Shown: piece after piece, positions 55,603 through 64,000 of the stretch
How the letters are laid out: each line of letters starts with the position of its first letter
Position numbering within the stretch: the stretch's first letter is position 1
DNA from: Rhodospirillum centenum SW
Lineage (GTDB): Bacteria > Pseudomonadota > Alphaproteobacteria > Azospirillales > Azospirillaceae
Assembly: GCF_000016185.1 (NCBI RefSeq)
Contig: NC_011420.2
Location: 3,593,501 to 3,657,500 of the forward strand
DNA: 64,000 nt
Reading direction: 5' to 3'
Made by a program: the position numbers and the translations under genes
Notes under the pieces: model-generated
The model's database searches: none
What the model was told of the DNA's origin: nothing
The model's input: the letters and a program-made list of their open reading frames with translations, nothing else

Positions 55603-57219
55603 TCACCCCCGGGCCACGCCGAAGCTGTTGGGCCGCAGCGTCCGCGCCGCGGCTTCGGCCGTGGTGGCGAGGCACCAGGCCAGGACCTGCCGCGTGTCGC
55701 GCGGGTCGATGATGCCGTCGTCCCAGAGCCGGGCGCTGCCGAACAGCGCCGTCGTCTCCGGCTCCATCTTCTTGACCATCTTGGCCTTCATGACGTCGAG
55801 CACGGCCTTGTCCGGCTCCGCCCCCGACCGGCGCATCTTCTCCTCCATGATGATCGCCATCACGGTGGCCGCCTGTTCCGGCCCCATCACGCTGGTGCGG
55901 GCGTTCGGCCAGGCGAAGATGAAGCGGGGGTCGTAGCTGCGCCCGCACATGCCGTAGTTGCCGGCCCCGAAGCTGCCGCCGATCAGGAAGGTGAAGTGCG
56001 GCACCGTCGAGTTGGCGACGGCCTGGATCATCTTCGAGCCGTGCTTGACGATGCCGCCGCGCTCGGCCTCCGTCCCGACCATGTAGCCGGTGGTGTTCTG
56101 CAGGAAGCAGATCGGCGTGCCCGACTGGTTGCAGAGCTGGATGAACTGCGCCGCCTTGACCGAGCCGGCCGGGTCGATCGGTCCGTTGTTGCCGATGAAG
56201 CCGCAGGGCCAGCCCTCCACGGCGCCGATACCGCAGACGGTGGCGGCGCCGTACTCCGCCTTGAAGTCCAGGAAGTCGCTGTCGTCCAGCAGCCGCGCCA
56301 GCACCTCGCGCACGTCGTAGGGCCGGCGGTAGTCCACCGGCACGGCACCGGCCAGCCCGTCCGGGCTGTGGCGGGGCGGCCGCGGCCGGCGGGGCGGGGC
56401 GGCGGTCTGCGGCTGCCAGCCGATCTTGTCCATCACCTCGCGGGCGATCTGGATGCCGTGCCAGTCGTCCTCCGCCACGAACTCGGCCGTGCCGGCGACG
56501 CCGGCGTGCATCTCGGCACCGCCCAGCTCCTCGTCCGTGGCGATCTCGCCGGTGGCCGCGCGCAGCAGCGGCGGCCCGGCCAGGAAGATCTTCGCCTTGC
56601 CGCGGACGACGACCACATAGTCGGACAGCCCCGGCAGGTAGGCGCCGCCGGCCGTGCTGGAGCCGTGGACGACGGTCACCTGCGGGATGCCGGCGGCCGA
56701 CAGCCGCGCCTGGTTGGCGAAGGTGCGGCCGCCCTCCACGAACATCTCCGACTGGTAGGTCAGGTTGGCGCCCGCACTCTCCGCCAGCGTCACCAGCGGC
56801 AGGCGGTTGGCCAGGGCCAGCTCCTGCACCCGCAGGCTCTTGCGCATGCCCATGGGGCTGATGGCGCCGCCCTTGATGGCGCTGTTGGAGGCCGCGACCA
56901 TGCAGCGCCGGCCGGCGACGTAGCCGATGCCGGCGATGATGTTGCCGCCGGCCACCTCGTCCTTGCCGTCGTCGTCGTGCATCCCGGTGCCGGCGAAGGG
57001 GCACAGCTCCAGGAAGGGAGAGCCCCGGTCGAGCAGCGCCGCCACGCGGTCGTGCGGCAGCATCTGCCCGCGCTTGGCGAACTTCTCCTTCTGCCGTTCG
57101 GAGTTGCGGCGGATGCGGGCCTCGATGTCGCGGATCTCCGACACCAGGGCCAGCATCTCCTCCCGGTTCCGGGCGTACTCCCCGCTGCCGGGGTCGATGC
57201 TGCTCTCCAGGACGGGCAT
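55603..57219 (-). CDS. Acyl-CoA carboxylase beta subunit (carboxyltransferase)
   Basis: A 538-residue carboxyltransferase of the LiuB/AtuC/propionyl-CoA type. RDIEARIRRNSERQKEKFAKR at the start, SNSAIKGGAISPMGMRKSLR, ESAGANLTYQSEMFVEGG, VHGSSTAGGAYLPGLSDYVV and GSFGAGNYGMCGRSYDP are landmarks. A Pro/Arg-rich linker joins the two halves. Together with the alpha subunit it should carboxylate the gamma-methyl carbon of an unsaturated branched acyl-CoA. Start overlaps the dehydrogenase stop by one base. Confidence 0.93.
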   Translation of the reverse strand: MPVLESSIDPGSGEYARNREEMLALVSEIRDIEARIRRNSERQKEKFAKRGQMLPHDRVAALLDRGSPFLELCPFAGTGMHDDDGKDEVAGGNIIAGIGYVAGRRCMVAASNSAIKGGAISPMGMRKSLRVQELALANRLPLVTLAESAGANLTYQSEMFVEGGRTFANQARLSAAGIPQVTVVHGSSTAGGAYLPGLSDYVVVVRGKAKIFLAGPPLLRAATGEIATDEELGGAEMHAGVAGTAEFVAEDDWHGIQIAREVMDKIGWQPQTAAPPRRPRPPRHSPDGLAGAVPVDYRRPYDVREVLARLLDDSDFLDFKAEYGAATVCGIGAVEGWPCGFIGNNGPIDPAGSVKAAQFIQLCNQSGTPICFLQNTTGYMVGTEAERGGIVKHGSKMIQAVANSTVPHFTFLIGGSFGAGNYGMCGRSYDPRFIFAWPNARTSVMGPEQAATVMAIIMEEKMRRSGAEPDKAVLDVMKAKMVKKMEPETTALFGSARLWDDGIIDPRDTRQVLAWCLATTAEAAARTLRPNSFGVARG

Positions 57220-58409
57220 CACTCGGCCGCCTTCTGCTCCGGCGCGTCCGTGCCGAAGCGGACCTTCGGCAGCGTGCCCATGTACTTGCAGATGATGGAG
57301 AGCATCACCTCGTCCGCGCCGCCGCCGATCGAGGTCAGGCGGCTGTCGCGGAAGTAGCGGCTGATCGGCATCTCGTTCATGTAGCCCATGCCGCCGTAGT
57401 ACTGCAGGCAGCCGTCGGCGACCTCGCGCAGCAGGCGGCCGGATTTCAGCTTGGCCATGGAGGCCAGCATGGTCGCGTCCTTGCCGTTGATGAAGGTCTC
57501 CACCGCCCGGTAGGTCAGGGCGCGCAGCGCCTCCACCTCGGCCTTCAGTTCGGCCAGCCGGAAATGGATGTACTGGTTGTCGATCAGCGGCTTGCCGAAG
57601 GCGATGCGGTTGCGCGTGTAGGCGACGACATCGTCGATCATGATGTCCATGCTGCGCAGCGAGCCGGCGGCCCCCCACATCCGCTCCTCCTGGAACTGGA
57701 GCATCTGGTAGGTGAAGCCCATGCCCTCCTCGCCGATCAGATAGCGGCGCGGCACCCGCACATCCTCGAAATGGATCTGCGCCGTGTCGGAGCAGCGCAT
57801 CCCCAGCTTGTCCAGCTTGCGCGCGACGGTGACGCCCTTGGTCTTCATGGGCAGCACGATCAGCGACTTGTTCTTGTGCGGCGCGCCGTCGGAGGTGTTG
57901 GCCAGCAGGCACATCACATCGGCCTGGGTGCCGGACGTGGTCCACATCTTGCCGCCGTTGATGACGTAGTCGTCGCCGTCCTTGCGGGCGGTGGTCTTGA
58001 CGCTGGCCACGTCGGAGCCGGCGCCCGGCTCCGACACGCCCAGGCACCAGACCTGATCGCCCGCGATCATCGGCGGCAGGAACTCCCGGCGCAGCTCGTC
58101 CGAGCCGAAGCGGGCGAGCGCCGGCGTCGCCATGTCGGTATGCACGCCGATCGCCATGGGCACGCCGCCGGCGCGGCAGGTGCCGTAGGCTTCGGCGGCC
58201 ACCGCGGCGTAGGAGAAGTCCAGGCCCAGCCCGCCGTACTCGGTCGGCTTGGTGATGCCCAGCAGCCCCGCGTCGCCCAGCTTCTTGAAGACCTCATGGG
58301 CGGGGAAGATGCCTTCCTCCTCCCACTGGTCCACATAGGGGTTCAGCTCCGTCGCCACGAACTTCTCGACGGTGCGGGACAGTTCCTTGTGCTCCTGGGT
58401 GAACAGCAT
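57219..58409 (-). CDS. Acyl-CoA dehydrogenase, citronellyl-CoA/isovaleryl-CoA dehydrogenase-like
   Basis: A 396-residue FAD enzyme. CLGVSEPGAGSDVASVKTTA binds FAD/substrate; KLDKLGMRCSDTAQIHFEDV, and LQFQEERMWGAAGSL follow; the end QYYGGMGYMNEMPISRYFRD contains the usual C-terminal motif. The stretch LLANTSDGAPHKNKSLIVLP resembles AtuD (citronellyl-CoA dehydrogenase) from memory. It opens the carboxylase branch of the operon; the substrate would be a branched acyl-CoA. Confidence 0.9.
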   Translation of the reverse strand: MLFTQEHKELSRTVEKFVATELNPYVDQWEEEGIFPAHEVFKKLGDAGLLGITKPTEYGGLGLDFSYAAVAAEAYGTCRAGGVPMAIGVHTDMATPALARFGSDELRREFLPPMIAGDQVWCLGVSEPGAGSDVASVKTTARKDGDDYVINGGKMWTTSGTQADVMCLLANTSDGAPHKNKSLIVLPMKTKGVTVARKLDKLGMRCSDTAQIHFEDVRVPRRYLIGEEGMGFTYQMLQFQEERMWGAAGSLRSMDIMIDDVVAYTRNRIAFGKPLIDNQYIHFRLAELKAEVEALRALTYRAVETFINGKDATMLASMAKLKSGRLLREVADGCLQYYGGMGYMNEMPISRYFRDSRLTSIGGGADEVMLSIICKYMGTLPKVRFGTDAPEQKAAE

Positions 58410-58463
58410 GGCTTCCTCTCGGGACGGCTGTCTCTGATGGGATTCGGTCTGGCGGCAGGTCGC

Positions 58464-60230
58464 TCAGGCGGCGCTGCGGCCCGGATCGCTTCCGGGGCGG
58501 TCGCTTCCGGAGGACGCGCTTCCGGCGGGGCTGCCGGTTTCCTGGTCGCGCAGGCGCAGTTCGCGTTTCAGGATCTTGCCGACGGGGGACTTCGGCAGCT
58601 CGGGCACGATCTCGATCTGCTTCGGCACCTTGTAGCCGGTCAGCGTCTCGCGGCAGTGCCGGCGCAGCGCGTCCACCGTCAGGGCGGGGTCGCGGGCGAC
58701 GACGAAGACCTTCACCGTCTCCCCCGTCTGGCCGTCGGGGATGCCGATGGCGGCGCACTCGGTGACGCCGGGATGCTCGGTGATGACGGCCTCGATCTCC
58801 GACGGATAGACATTGAAGCCGCTGACCAGGATCATGTCCTTGCGGCGGTCCACGATGCGCAGCGTGCCGTCGGGGTCGCGCACCACCACGTCGCCGGTAT
58901 GCAGCCAGCCGTCGCGCAGGGCGCCCGCCGTCTCCGCCGGCTGCTGCCAGTAGCCCTGCATCACCTGCGGCCCGCGCAGGATCAGCTCGCCCGGCTCCCC
59001 GTCCGGCACGTCGCCGCCCTGAAGGTCCACGATGCGGGACTCCAGGCTCGGCAGGATGCGGCCGATGGTGCCGGTATGGTCGCGCCCGTCCAGCGGCGTG
59101 CAGGAGGCGAGGCCGCACTCCGTCATGCCGTACAGTTCGTAGATCGGCTGGCCGAACGTCTCCATCCAGCGCTTCTGCGTCGCCGGGGCCAGCGGCGCCG
59201 CCCCGCTGAGGCAGAGCTTCAGGCTGTCCTTCGCCGCGGCGACGAACCAGGGTTCGTTCAGCAGGTTGGCGAACAGGGTCGGCACGCCGGGCAGGTAGGT
59301 GGGACGGAACGTCTCCACCGCCGCCTTCAGGTTCGTCAGCGGCCGTGGGTTCGGGATCAGGATGACGTGCCCGCCCAGGTCCGCGGCCTGCAGCAGCATG
59401 CCGATGCCGAAGATGTGGTAGAAGGGCAGGATCAGCAGCGTCCGCATCGGGGCGTCGGTCCAGGGACCGTTCAGCGTCCCCTGGATCTGCGTCAGGCTGG
59501 CCAGCAGCCCGCGATGCGTCGTCACCACGCCCTTCGACCGGCCGGTGGTGCCGCCGGTGAACCAGCAGGTCACCATGTCGTCCGGCCCGATCCCGTCGGC
59601 ATAGGCGGCGATGCCCTTCCTGCCCAGGCGTCTGGCGTGTGCCTCGCCGGCCGTCAGCACCTGCCGCAGCGGGATGTGCGGCACCGGGAAGGCCGGCACC
59701 AGCCGTTTGACGTGGCGGGCGACCAGATTGATCAGCGCCGCCTTGGCCGGCGGGAAGAAGTCCGACACCGACAGCCGGACAACCGGCATCGCCCCGGTCT
59801 TCGCCAGCACCCCCGGCAGCTTGCCCGCCAGCGCATCCAGCACGAACAGCGCCCGCGCGCCCGACGCGCTCAACTGCGACGCCATCTCCCGCTCGGTATA
59901 GAGCGGGTTGACGGCGGTGGGGACCAGGCCGGCCTTCATCACGCCGATGCAGACCACCGGGAAGGCCAGGCTGTTGGGGGCCTGGATGGCGACCATGCTG
60001 CCCGGCGGCAGCTTCAGCTCCTCCCGCAGCCAGGCGGCAACCGCGTCCGACCAGCGGTCGAGGTCGCCCCAGGTGAGCGACGCCGTCATGCCGTTCGGCA
60101 GGGCGCAGGTCAGACCGACCTTCGCCGCGTGGCGCGGCAGGCAGGTCCGGAAGAACTCCGGGATCGTTCGGTAGCCGGGCGCCGATGTACCGGCCGGCCC
60201 GGCCTGCTGCGGCCGTTGCAGTGCATCCAT
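58464..60230 (-). CDS. Long-chain or terpenoid acyl-CoA synthetase (AtuH-like position)
   Basis: A 588-residue AMP-dependent ligase, first gene of the seven-gene operon. CWFTGGTTGRSKGVVTTHRG is the ATP loop; LPFYHIFGIGMLLQ, LYGMTECGLASCTP, WLHTGDVVVRDPDGTLRIVDR and Lys in LPKSPVGKILKRELR are intact. It would feed the dehydrogenase with an acyl-CoA. Divergent from a TetR gene 325 bases away, with a palindrome between them. Confidence 0.92.
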   Translation of the reverse strand: MDALQRPQQAGPAGTSAPGYRTIPEFFRTCLPRHAAKVGLTCALPNGMTASLTWGDLDRWSDAVAAWLREELKLPPGSMVAIQAPNSLAFPVVCIGVMKAGLVPTAVNPLYTEREMASQLSASGARALFVLDALAGKLPGVLAKTGAMPVVRLSVSDFFPPAKAALINLVARHVKRLVPAFPVPHIPLRQVLTAGEAHARRLGRKGIAAYADGIGPDDMVTCWFTGGTTGRSKGVVTTHRGLLASLTQIQGTLNGPWTDAPMRTLLILPFYHIFGIGMLLQAADLGGHVILIPNPRPLTNLKAAVETFRPTYLPGVPTLFANLLNEPWFVAAAKDSLKLCLSGAAPLAPATQKRWMETFGQPIYELYGMTECGLASCTPLDGRDHTGTIGRILPSLESRIVDLQGGDVPDGEPGELILRGPQVMQGYWQQPAETAGALRDGWLHTGDVVVRDPDGTLRIVDRRKDMILVSGFNVYPSEIEAVITEHPGVTECAAIGIPDGQTGETVKVFVVARDPALTVDALRRHCRETLTGYKVPKQIEIVPELPKSPVGKILKRELRLRDQETGSPAGSASSGSDRPGSDPGRSAA

Positions 60231-60324
60231 GGACGCTGCCTCCCGATGGTCGCTTCCCGGCCGGTCCGGCCGGGGTGCCGCGGCTTGGTCCGGGTCCGGC
60301 CTGCCGTCGGTCGCGCTTCATTTG

Positions 60325-60340
60325 CAATCAGCCTGGATTG
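60325..60340. promoter_or_regulatory. Putative TetR operator in the divergent promoter region
   Basis: An inverted repeat CAATC (60325-60329), 6-base spacer, GATTG (60336-60340), extended by flanking TTTG. It is the only AT-rich patch in the 60231-60555 gap between the ligase operon and the divergent TetR gene, so it could control both. Confidence 0.5.
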
Positions 60341-60555
60341 TTTGTCCGGCCCTGTCAACAGCACCCGGCGGGGCTGCTCCCGCTGCCCGCAGAGCGGGCG
60401 CAGACGCTCCCCACGCCATGAGAGCCAAGGGGATCGGGACGCTATCCGGCCCGCGCCTGCTGGTCGCCCGGACTCTGGAAACCATCAGGGCGTATTGTTT
60501 TTCACCCGCTGGCGACGCACACTGCCGGCGGTGGGAGCGGAAGGGTGGCGGCAGC

Positions 60556-61326
60556 ATGCCGGACGAGACGGCGGGAGCCCCGCAGCGGGGGCGGACAGAA
60601 GCGGGGGCGGAAGCCGGGCAGGCGGCAGTGTCTCAGGCTGCCGTGTCTACAGCGGTGCCGGCCGTGCCGGTGCGCCGCCGGCAGCAGGAGCGCAGCGCCG
60701 AGGCCCGCCGCCGGCTGTGCGAGGCGACCATCGACTGTCTGGCGACCCACGGCTATGCCGGCACCACCACCCAGCGGGTGGCGGAGATGGCGGGCCTGTC
60801 CCGCGGGGCCATGCAGCATCATTACGGCTCGAAGCTGGATCTGGTGACGGCGGCGGCCGAGTATCTGCTGGACGGGGCCCTGGCCCGGACCGTCGAGACG
60901 GTCCACCGGCTGAAGCCGGGGGGGGACGACCGGTTCCGTACCCTGGTCCACCTGCTCTGGCGCCGTCTGGTGGCGAGCCCGCGCTATGATGCGGTGCTGG
61001 AGGTGTTCGTCGCCGTGCGCAGCGATGCCGATCTGCGGGCGCGCATCGATACGGTGCTGCGGCGGCTGTCGCTGAGCCTCGCGGAGGCGATGGGCACCCT
61101 GTTCCGCCCCCGGCCGGGGGCGGAGGCCGATCCGGCGCTGCTGGTCGGCATGACCTTCACCCTGCTGCGGGGGCTGAGCCTGGAGGCGGGCATCTACCGC
61201 GATCCGGTCCTGGTCGAGCGGGTGCTGGACTGCTGGGCCGCCATGCTGGCCGACCGCCTGCGCTTCGCCGACGAGGTGGAGGGAGCCGCGGAGACCCTGC
61301 CCCTGCGGCGGGCCGGACGGGGCTGA
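60556..61326 (+). CDS. TetR family transcriptional regulator
   Basis: A 256-residue regulator. After a ~50-residue low-complexity tail comes the HTH: LCEATIDCLATHGYAGTTTQ, VAEMAGLSRGAMQHHYGSK. The C-terminal ligand domain is helical. Located divergent from the acyl-CoA carboxylase operon, the same logic as atuR next to the atu genes (AtuR is a TetR protein). ATG 60556 is chosen because upstream residues are not conserved-looking; the ribosome site is modest. Confidence 0.88.
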   Translation: MPDETAGAPQRGRTEAGAEAGQAAVSQAAVSTAVPAVPVRRRQQERSAEARRRLCEATIDCLATHGYAGTTTQRVAEMAGLSRGAMQHHYGSKLDLVTAAAEYLLDGALARTVETVHRLKPGGDDRFRTLVHLLWRRLVASPRYDAVLEVFVAVRSDADLRARIDTVLRRLSLSLAEAMGTLFRPRPGAEADPALLVGMTFTLLRGLSLEAGIYRDPVLVERVLDCWAAMLADRLRFADEVEGAAETLPLRRAGRG

Positions 61327-61440
61327 GGAGAGCCGGCCGGAAGGCGCCCGCGGGCCGCTTTCCCCCTGGTTCCGTGGCGACATTCCGGCGACATTCCGCC
61401 GGTGATGCGCTGTGCAGGGGAGGCATGATGCATCGAACCC

Positions 61441-61469
61441 TTGGAAAATCGGGACGAACAGGTTATTTG
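61441..61469 (+). promoter_or_regulatory. Predicted promoter of the fusA paralog
   Basis: TTGGAA (61441-61446), 17-base spacer, TATTTG (61464-61469); start near 61476, leaving a ~125-base leader. Confidence 0.4.
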
Positions 61470-61484
61470 ATCGCGCGCCGGGAC

Positions 61485-61521
61485 GCTGCCCGCACTTGAC
61501 GGGCAGCCTTCCGGTTTTTTT
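61485..61521 (+). terminator. Terminator-like hairpin upstream of fusA
   Basis: GCTGCCCG (61485-61492) pairs with CGGGCAGC (61500-61507); a seven-T run follows at 61515-61521, seven bases past the stem. It may end the TetR transcript or act in the fusA leader. Confidence 0.5.
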
Positions 61522-61600
61522 CGTGCGGGCTTAGTCGGGCGTTACGCCCTCGTCTCGCACGGTTTCCATCGAGATCGAGACGACGCCGGACGGAGCCCCT

Positions 61601-63742
61601 ATGCCCCGCACTACTCCCCTCTCCGACATCCGTAACATCGGCATCATCGCCCATGTGGATGCCGGCAAGACGACGACGACCGAGCGCATCCTGTATTATA
61701 CGGGGCGCAAGCACACGATCATCGACGTCCATGATACCAAGGACCTGAAGACGTCGACCACGACGGATTACATGGAGCAGGAGCAGAAGCGCGGCATCAC
61801 CATCCAGTCCGCCGCGGTCTCCTGCTTCTGGAACGGGAAGAAGATCAATCTGATCGACACCCCAGGCCACGTCGATTTCACGATCGAGGTGAACCGCTCC
61901 CTGCGCGTGCTGGACGGTGCCGTGGTCGTGTTCGACGGCGTGGCGGGCGTGGAGCCGCAGACCGAGACGAACTGGCGCCTCGCGGACAACTACAAGGTTC
62001 CGCGCATGTGCTACGTCAACAAGATGGACCGCTCCGGCGCCAACTTCCGGCGGACCGTGCAGATGGTGCGCGACCGCCTGGGTGCCCGGCCCGTCTGCAT
62101 CCAGATGCCGATCGGCTCCGAGGACAACTTCTTCGGTCACATCGACCTCGTGACGATGCAGGCCCGCGTCTGGTTCTCCGACGAGAAGGACTCGAAGTGG
62201 GAAGAGTGGCCGATCACCGACGATCTGGCCGACAAGCTGAAGATCTCCAACGCCTACGACCGTGAGCTGCTGGGCCAGATCGCCCAGTACCGCACCGAGC
62301 TGGTCGATTCCTGCCTGGAGCTGGACGACGCGGCGATGGAGGCCTACCTCGAGTCCGGGGAAGAGCCGTCCGTCGATACGCTGCGCGCCTGCATCCGCAA
62401 GGCGACCATCACCGGCGCCTTCGTTCCTGTCCTGTGCGGCTCGTCCTACAAGAACAAGGGCGTGCCCCAGCTTCTCGACGCCGTGGTCTGGTATCTGCCG
62501 GCCCCGACGGACGTCGAGAACATCAAGACCGTGGACGTGGACGGCAATCCGGTCGGCGAGCGCAAGTCGTCGGACGACGAGCCCTTCGCCGCCCTGGCGT
62601 TCAAGGTGCTGAACGACAAGTACGGGTCGCTGACCTTCGCCCGCGTCTATTCGGGCGTGGTGCAGAAGGGTGTCTCGCTGCTGAACAGCACCCGCGGCAA
62701 GCGCGAGCGCATCGGCCGCATCGTCGAGATGTTCGCCAAGGACACCAACGACCTGGAAGAGGCCCGCGCGGGTGACATCGTCGCCTTCGTCTCCCTGCAG
62801 GAGACGGATACCGGCGACACGCTGTGCGACGCCAATGCCCCGGTCGTGCTGGAGCGCATGCGCTTCCCGGATCCGGTCATCAGCGTCTCGGTCGAGCCGA
62901 AGAACCGTACCGACCAGGACAAGTTCTCCGTCGCGCTGGGCAAGATGGTCCGCGCCGATCCGTCGCTCCGCCTGGAGACCGACATGGAGACCGGCCAGAC
63001 CATCCTGCGCGGCATGGGCGAGCTGCACCTGGAAGTGACGCTCGACCGCCTGCGCACGGAGTTCGGGGTGGAGGGTGTCATGGGCCGGCCGCAGGTGGCC
63101 TACCGTGAGACCATCACCCGCCCGGTCTCGCACGTCTACACCCACAAGAAGCAGACGGGCGGCGCCGGCCAGTTCGCCGAGGTCAAGATCGAGTTCGAGC
63201 CGCAGGAGCGCGGCGCGGGCTACAAGTTCGTCGACCAGGTCGTCGGCGGCACGGTGCCGCGCGAGTACATCCCCTCCGTCGACAAGGGCCTCCAGGTCCA
63301 GAAGGAGGACGGTGTCCTGGCCGGCTACCCGACCGTGGACTTCAAGGCGACGCTGGTGGACGGCAAGTACCACGACGTCGACTCCAACGCCCTGACCTTC
63401 GAAATCGCCGCCAAGGCCTGCTTCCGCGAGGCCATCAAGCTGGCCGGCCCGGTCCTGCTGGAGCCGGTGATGAAGGTCGAGGTCGTGGTCCCCGAGGAGT
63501 ATCTCGGCGACGTGATCGGCGACGTGAACCGCCGCCGCGGCACCATCCTGGGCCAGCTCGAGCGCGGGACGAACATCGCGGTCGAGGCCCATGTCCCGCT
63601 GTCGGAGATGTTCGGCTACATCGGCCATCTGCGCGGCATGACGTCCGGCCGCGGCTCCTTCAGCATGGAGTTCTCGCACTACGAGCCCGTGCCGAAGAAC
63701 GTCGCGGACGAGGTCATCGCCAAGCAGGGCAAGGCCGCCTGA
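61601..63742 (+). CDS. fusA: Translation elongation factor G (isolated, divergent copy)
   Basis: A 713-residue full-length EF-G, the GTPase that moves tRNA and mRNA through the ribosome. G1 [17 protein letters not shown], switch I near [17 protein letters not shown]3 [15 protein letters not shown]4 [12 protein letters not shown]; domains II-V follow ([37 protein letters not shown]). The switch I region ([19 protein letters not shown]) differs from the usual HDG-ATMDWMEQEQ. It stands alone, without rpsL, rpsG or tuf, so it is probably a second EF-G. Confidence 0.9.
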   Translation: MPRTTPLSDIRNIGIIAHVDAGKTTTTERILYYTGRKHTIIDVHDTKDLKTSTTTDYMEQEQKRGITIQSAAVSCFWNGKKINLIDTPGHVDFTIEVNRSLRVLDGAVVVFDGVAGVEPQTETNWRLADNYKVPRMCYVNKMDRSGANFRRTVQMVRDRLGARPVCIQMPIGSEDNFFGHIDLVTMQARVWFSDEKDSKWEEWPITDDLADKLKISNAYDRELLGQIAQYRTELVDSCLELDDAAMEAYLESGEEPSVDTLRACIRKATITGAFVPVLCGSSYKNKGVPQLLDAVVWYLPAPTDVENIKTVDVDGNPVGERKSSDDEPFAALAFKVLNDKYGSLTFARVYSGVVQKGVSLLNSTRGKRERIGRIVEMFAKDTNDLEEARAGDIVAFVSLQETDTGDTLCDANAPVVLERMRFPDPVISVSVEPKNRTDQDKFSVALGKMVRADPSLRLETDMETGQTILRGMGELHLEVTLDRLRTEFGVEGVMGRPQVAYRETITRPVSHVYTHKKQTGGAGQFAEVKIEFEPQERGAGYKFVDQVVGGTVPREYIPSVDKGLQVQKEDGVLAGYPTVDFKATLVDGKYHDVDSNALTFEIAAKACFREAIKLAGPVLLEPVMKVEVVVPEEYLGDVIGDVNRRRGTILGQLERGTNIAVEAHVPLSEMFGYIGHLRGMTSGRGSFSMEFSHYEPVPKNVADEVIAKQGKAA

Positions 63743-63757
63743 GCGACCGCCCGTGTG

Positions 63758-63778
63758 GGCTGACCCTGGTGGTCAGCC
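63758..63778 (+). terminator. First hairpin after fusA
   Basis: GGCTGACC (63758-63765) pairs with GGTCAGCC (63771-63778) across CTGGT, 15 bases after the stop; no T-run. Confidence 0.4.
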
Positions 63779-63791
63779 GATGATCCAGTCG

Positions 63792-63828
63792 ACGGCCGCG
63801 CCCCCACCGGGGCGCGGCCGTTCGCTTT
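63792..63828 (+). terminator. Terminator after fusA
   Basis: A 13-bp perfect stem, ACGGCCGCGCCCC (63792-63804) with GGGGCGCGGCCGT (63809-63821), followed by TCGCTTTT. The remaining bases to 64000 show no gene. Confidence 0.7.
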
Positions 63829-64000
63829 TGCACTGCCGGCCGGGGGCAGTCCGGGTGCTGCAGACGGAAGGCGCCCGGCCCCCGTGAGGGGGGGGCCGCG
63901 GCGCGGCAGCGCAGAGGGAACAGCTCCCCGCCCGACGGCGACGGGCAGGAGGCTGTACAGAAGGGCAGGGAAGGGCCGTGCCACGGTTTCCGGAGGCGGG

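Noticed and set aside
61463..63679. A 738-residue minus-strand frame opposite fusA
   Set aside because: Antisense shadow of a strongly codon-biased gene; the sense frame carries all EF-G motifs.

Overview
The window is very GC-rich bacterial chromosome. Synteny and protein style point to an alphaproteobacterium of the Rhodospirillales, near Azospirillum or Rhodospirillum (Rhodocista) centenum: a split ATP synthase operon atpI-B-E-F'-F, a minCDE operon, an anti-Shine-Dalgarno sRNA of alphaproteobacterial type, and YhaV/PrlF and DUF29 genes. This placement is inferred, not tested.

Region 1 (1-16.5 kb) is a defence island. It opens with the 3' end of a Wadjet locus (jetC C-terminus, jetD). An AT-rich gap follows, then a complete type III-B CRISPR-Cas locus: cas10/cmr2 without an HD nuclease domain, cmr3, cmr4, cmr5, a cmr6-cmr1 fusion, a CARF-HEPN effector with an extra C-terminal domain, cas1, cas2, a 28-repeat array, and a convergent cas6. 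The layout suggests a signalling-type system: Cas10 keeps its GGDD cyclase motif but has no DNase domain, and the downstream effector is a CARF-HEPN RNase that may carry its own Csx15/Csx20-like domain, possibly an off-switch.

Region 2 (16.7-40.2 kb) is mostly housekeeping: a GNAT/DUF29 pair, a secreted prolyl oligopeptidase, a PrlF/YhaV toxin-antitoxin pair, nrdB with an NrdR-like box, an EF-hand lipoprotein, a HAD phosphatase, panB, minCDE, phoH behind a terminator-ended leader, L-lactate dehydrogenase, SCO1 and PCu(A)C copper proteins, the ATP synthase Fo operon, an otsA-glk operon, a candidate sRNA, another GNAT with an N-formylglutamate amidohydrolase, tRNA-Val(GAC), and an HTH/PIN toxin-antitoxin-like pair.

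Region 3 (40.2-61.3 kb) is a catabolic island for acyl-CoA substrates. It has a minus-strand group (TonB-dependent receptor, alpha/beta hydrolase, MFS transporter, enoyl-CoA hydratase, acyl-CoA ligase), a plus-strand TetR-ligase-MaoC operon, and a seven-gene minus-strand operon (ligase, acyl-CoA dehydrogenase, biotin-dependent carboxylase beta, hydratase, carboxylase alpha, SDR, BKACE) divergent from a second TetR. The core matches the liu/atu logic for leucine or acyclic terpenoid breakdown, with a BKACE where a lyase would be expected.

Region 4 (61.3-64 kb) holds an isolated, divergent fusA (EF-G) gene behind a structured leader, followed by strong terminator hairpins. Promoters, operators, RNAs and terminators are predictions by eye; no similarity search was run.
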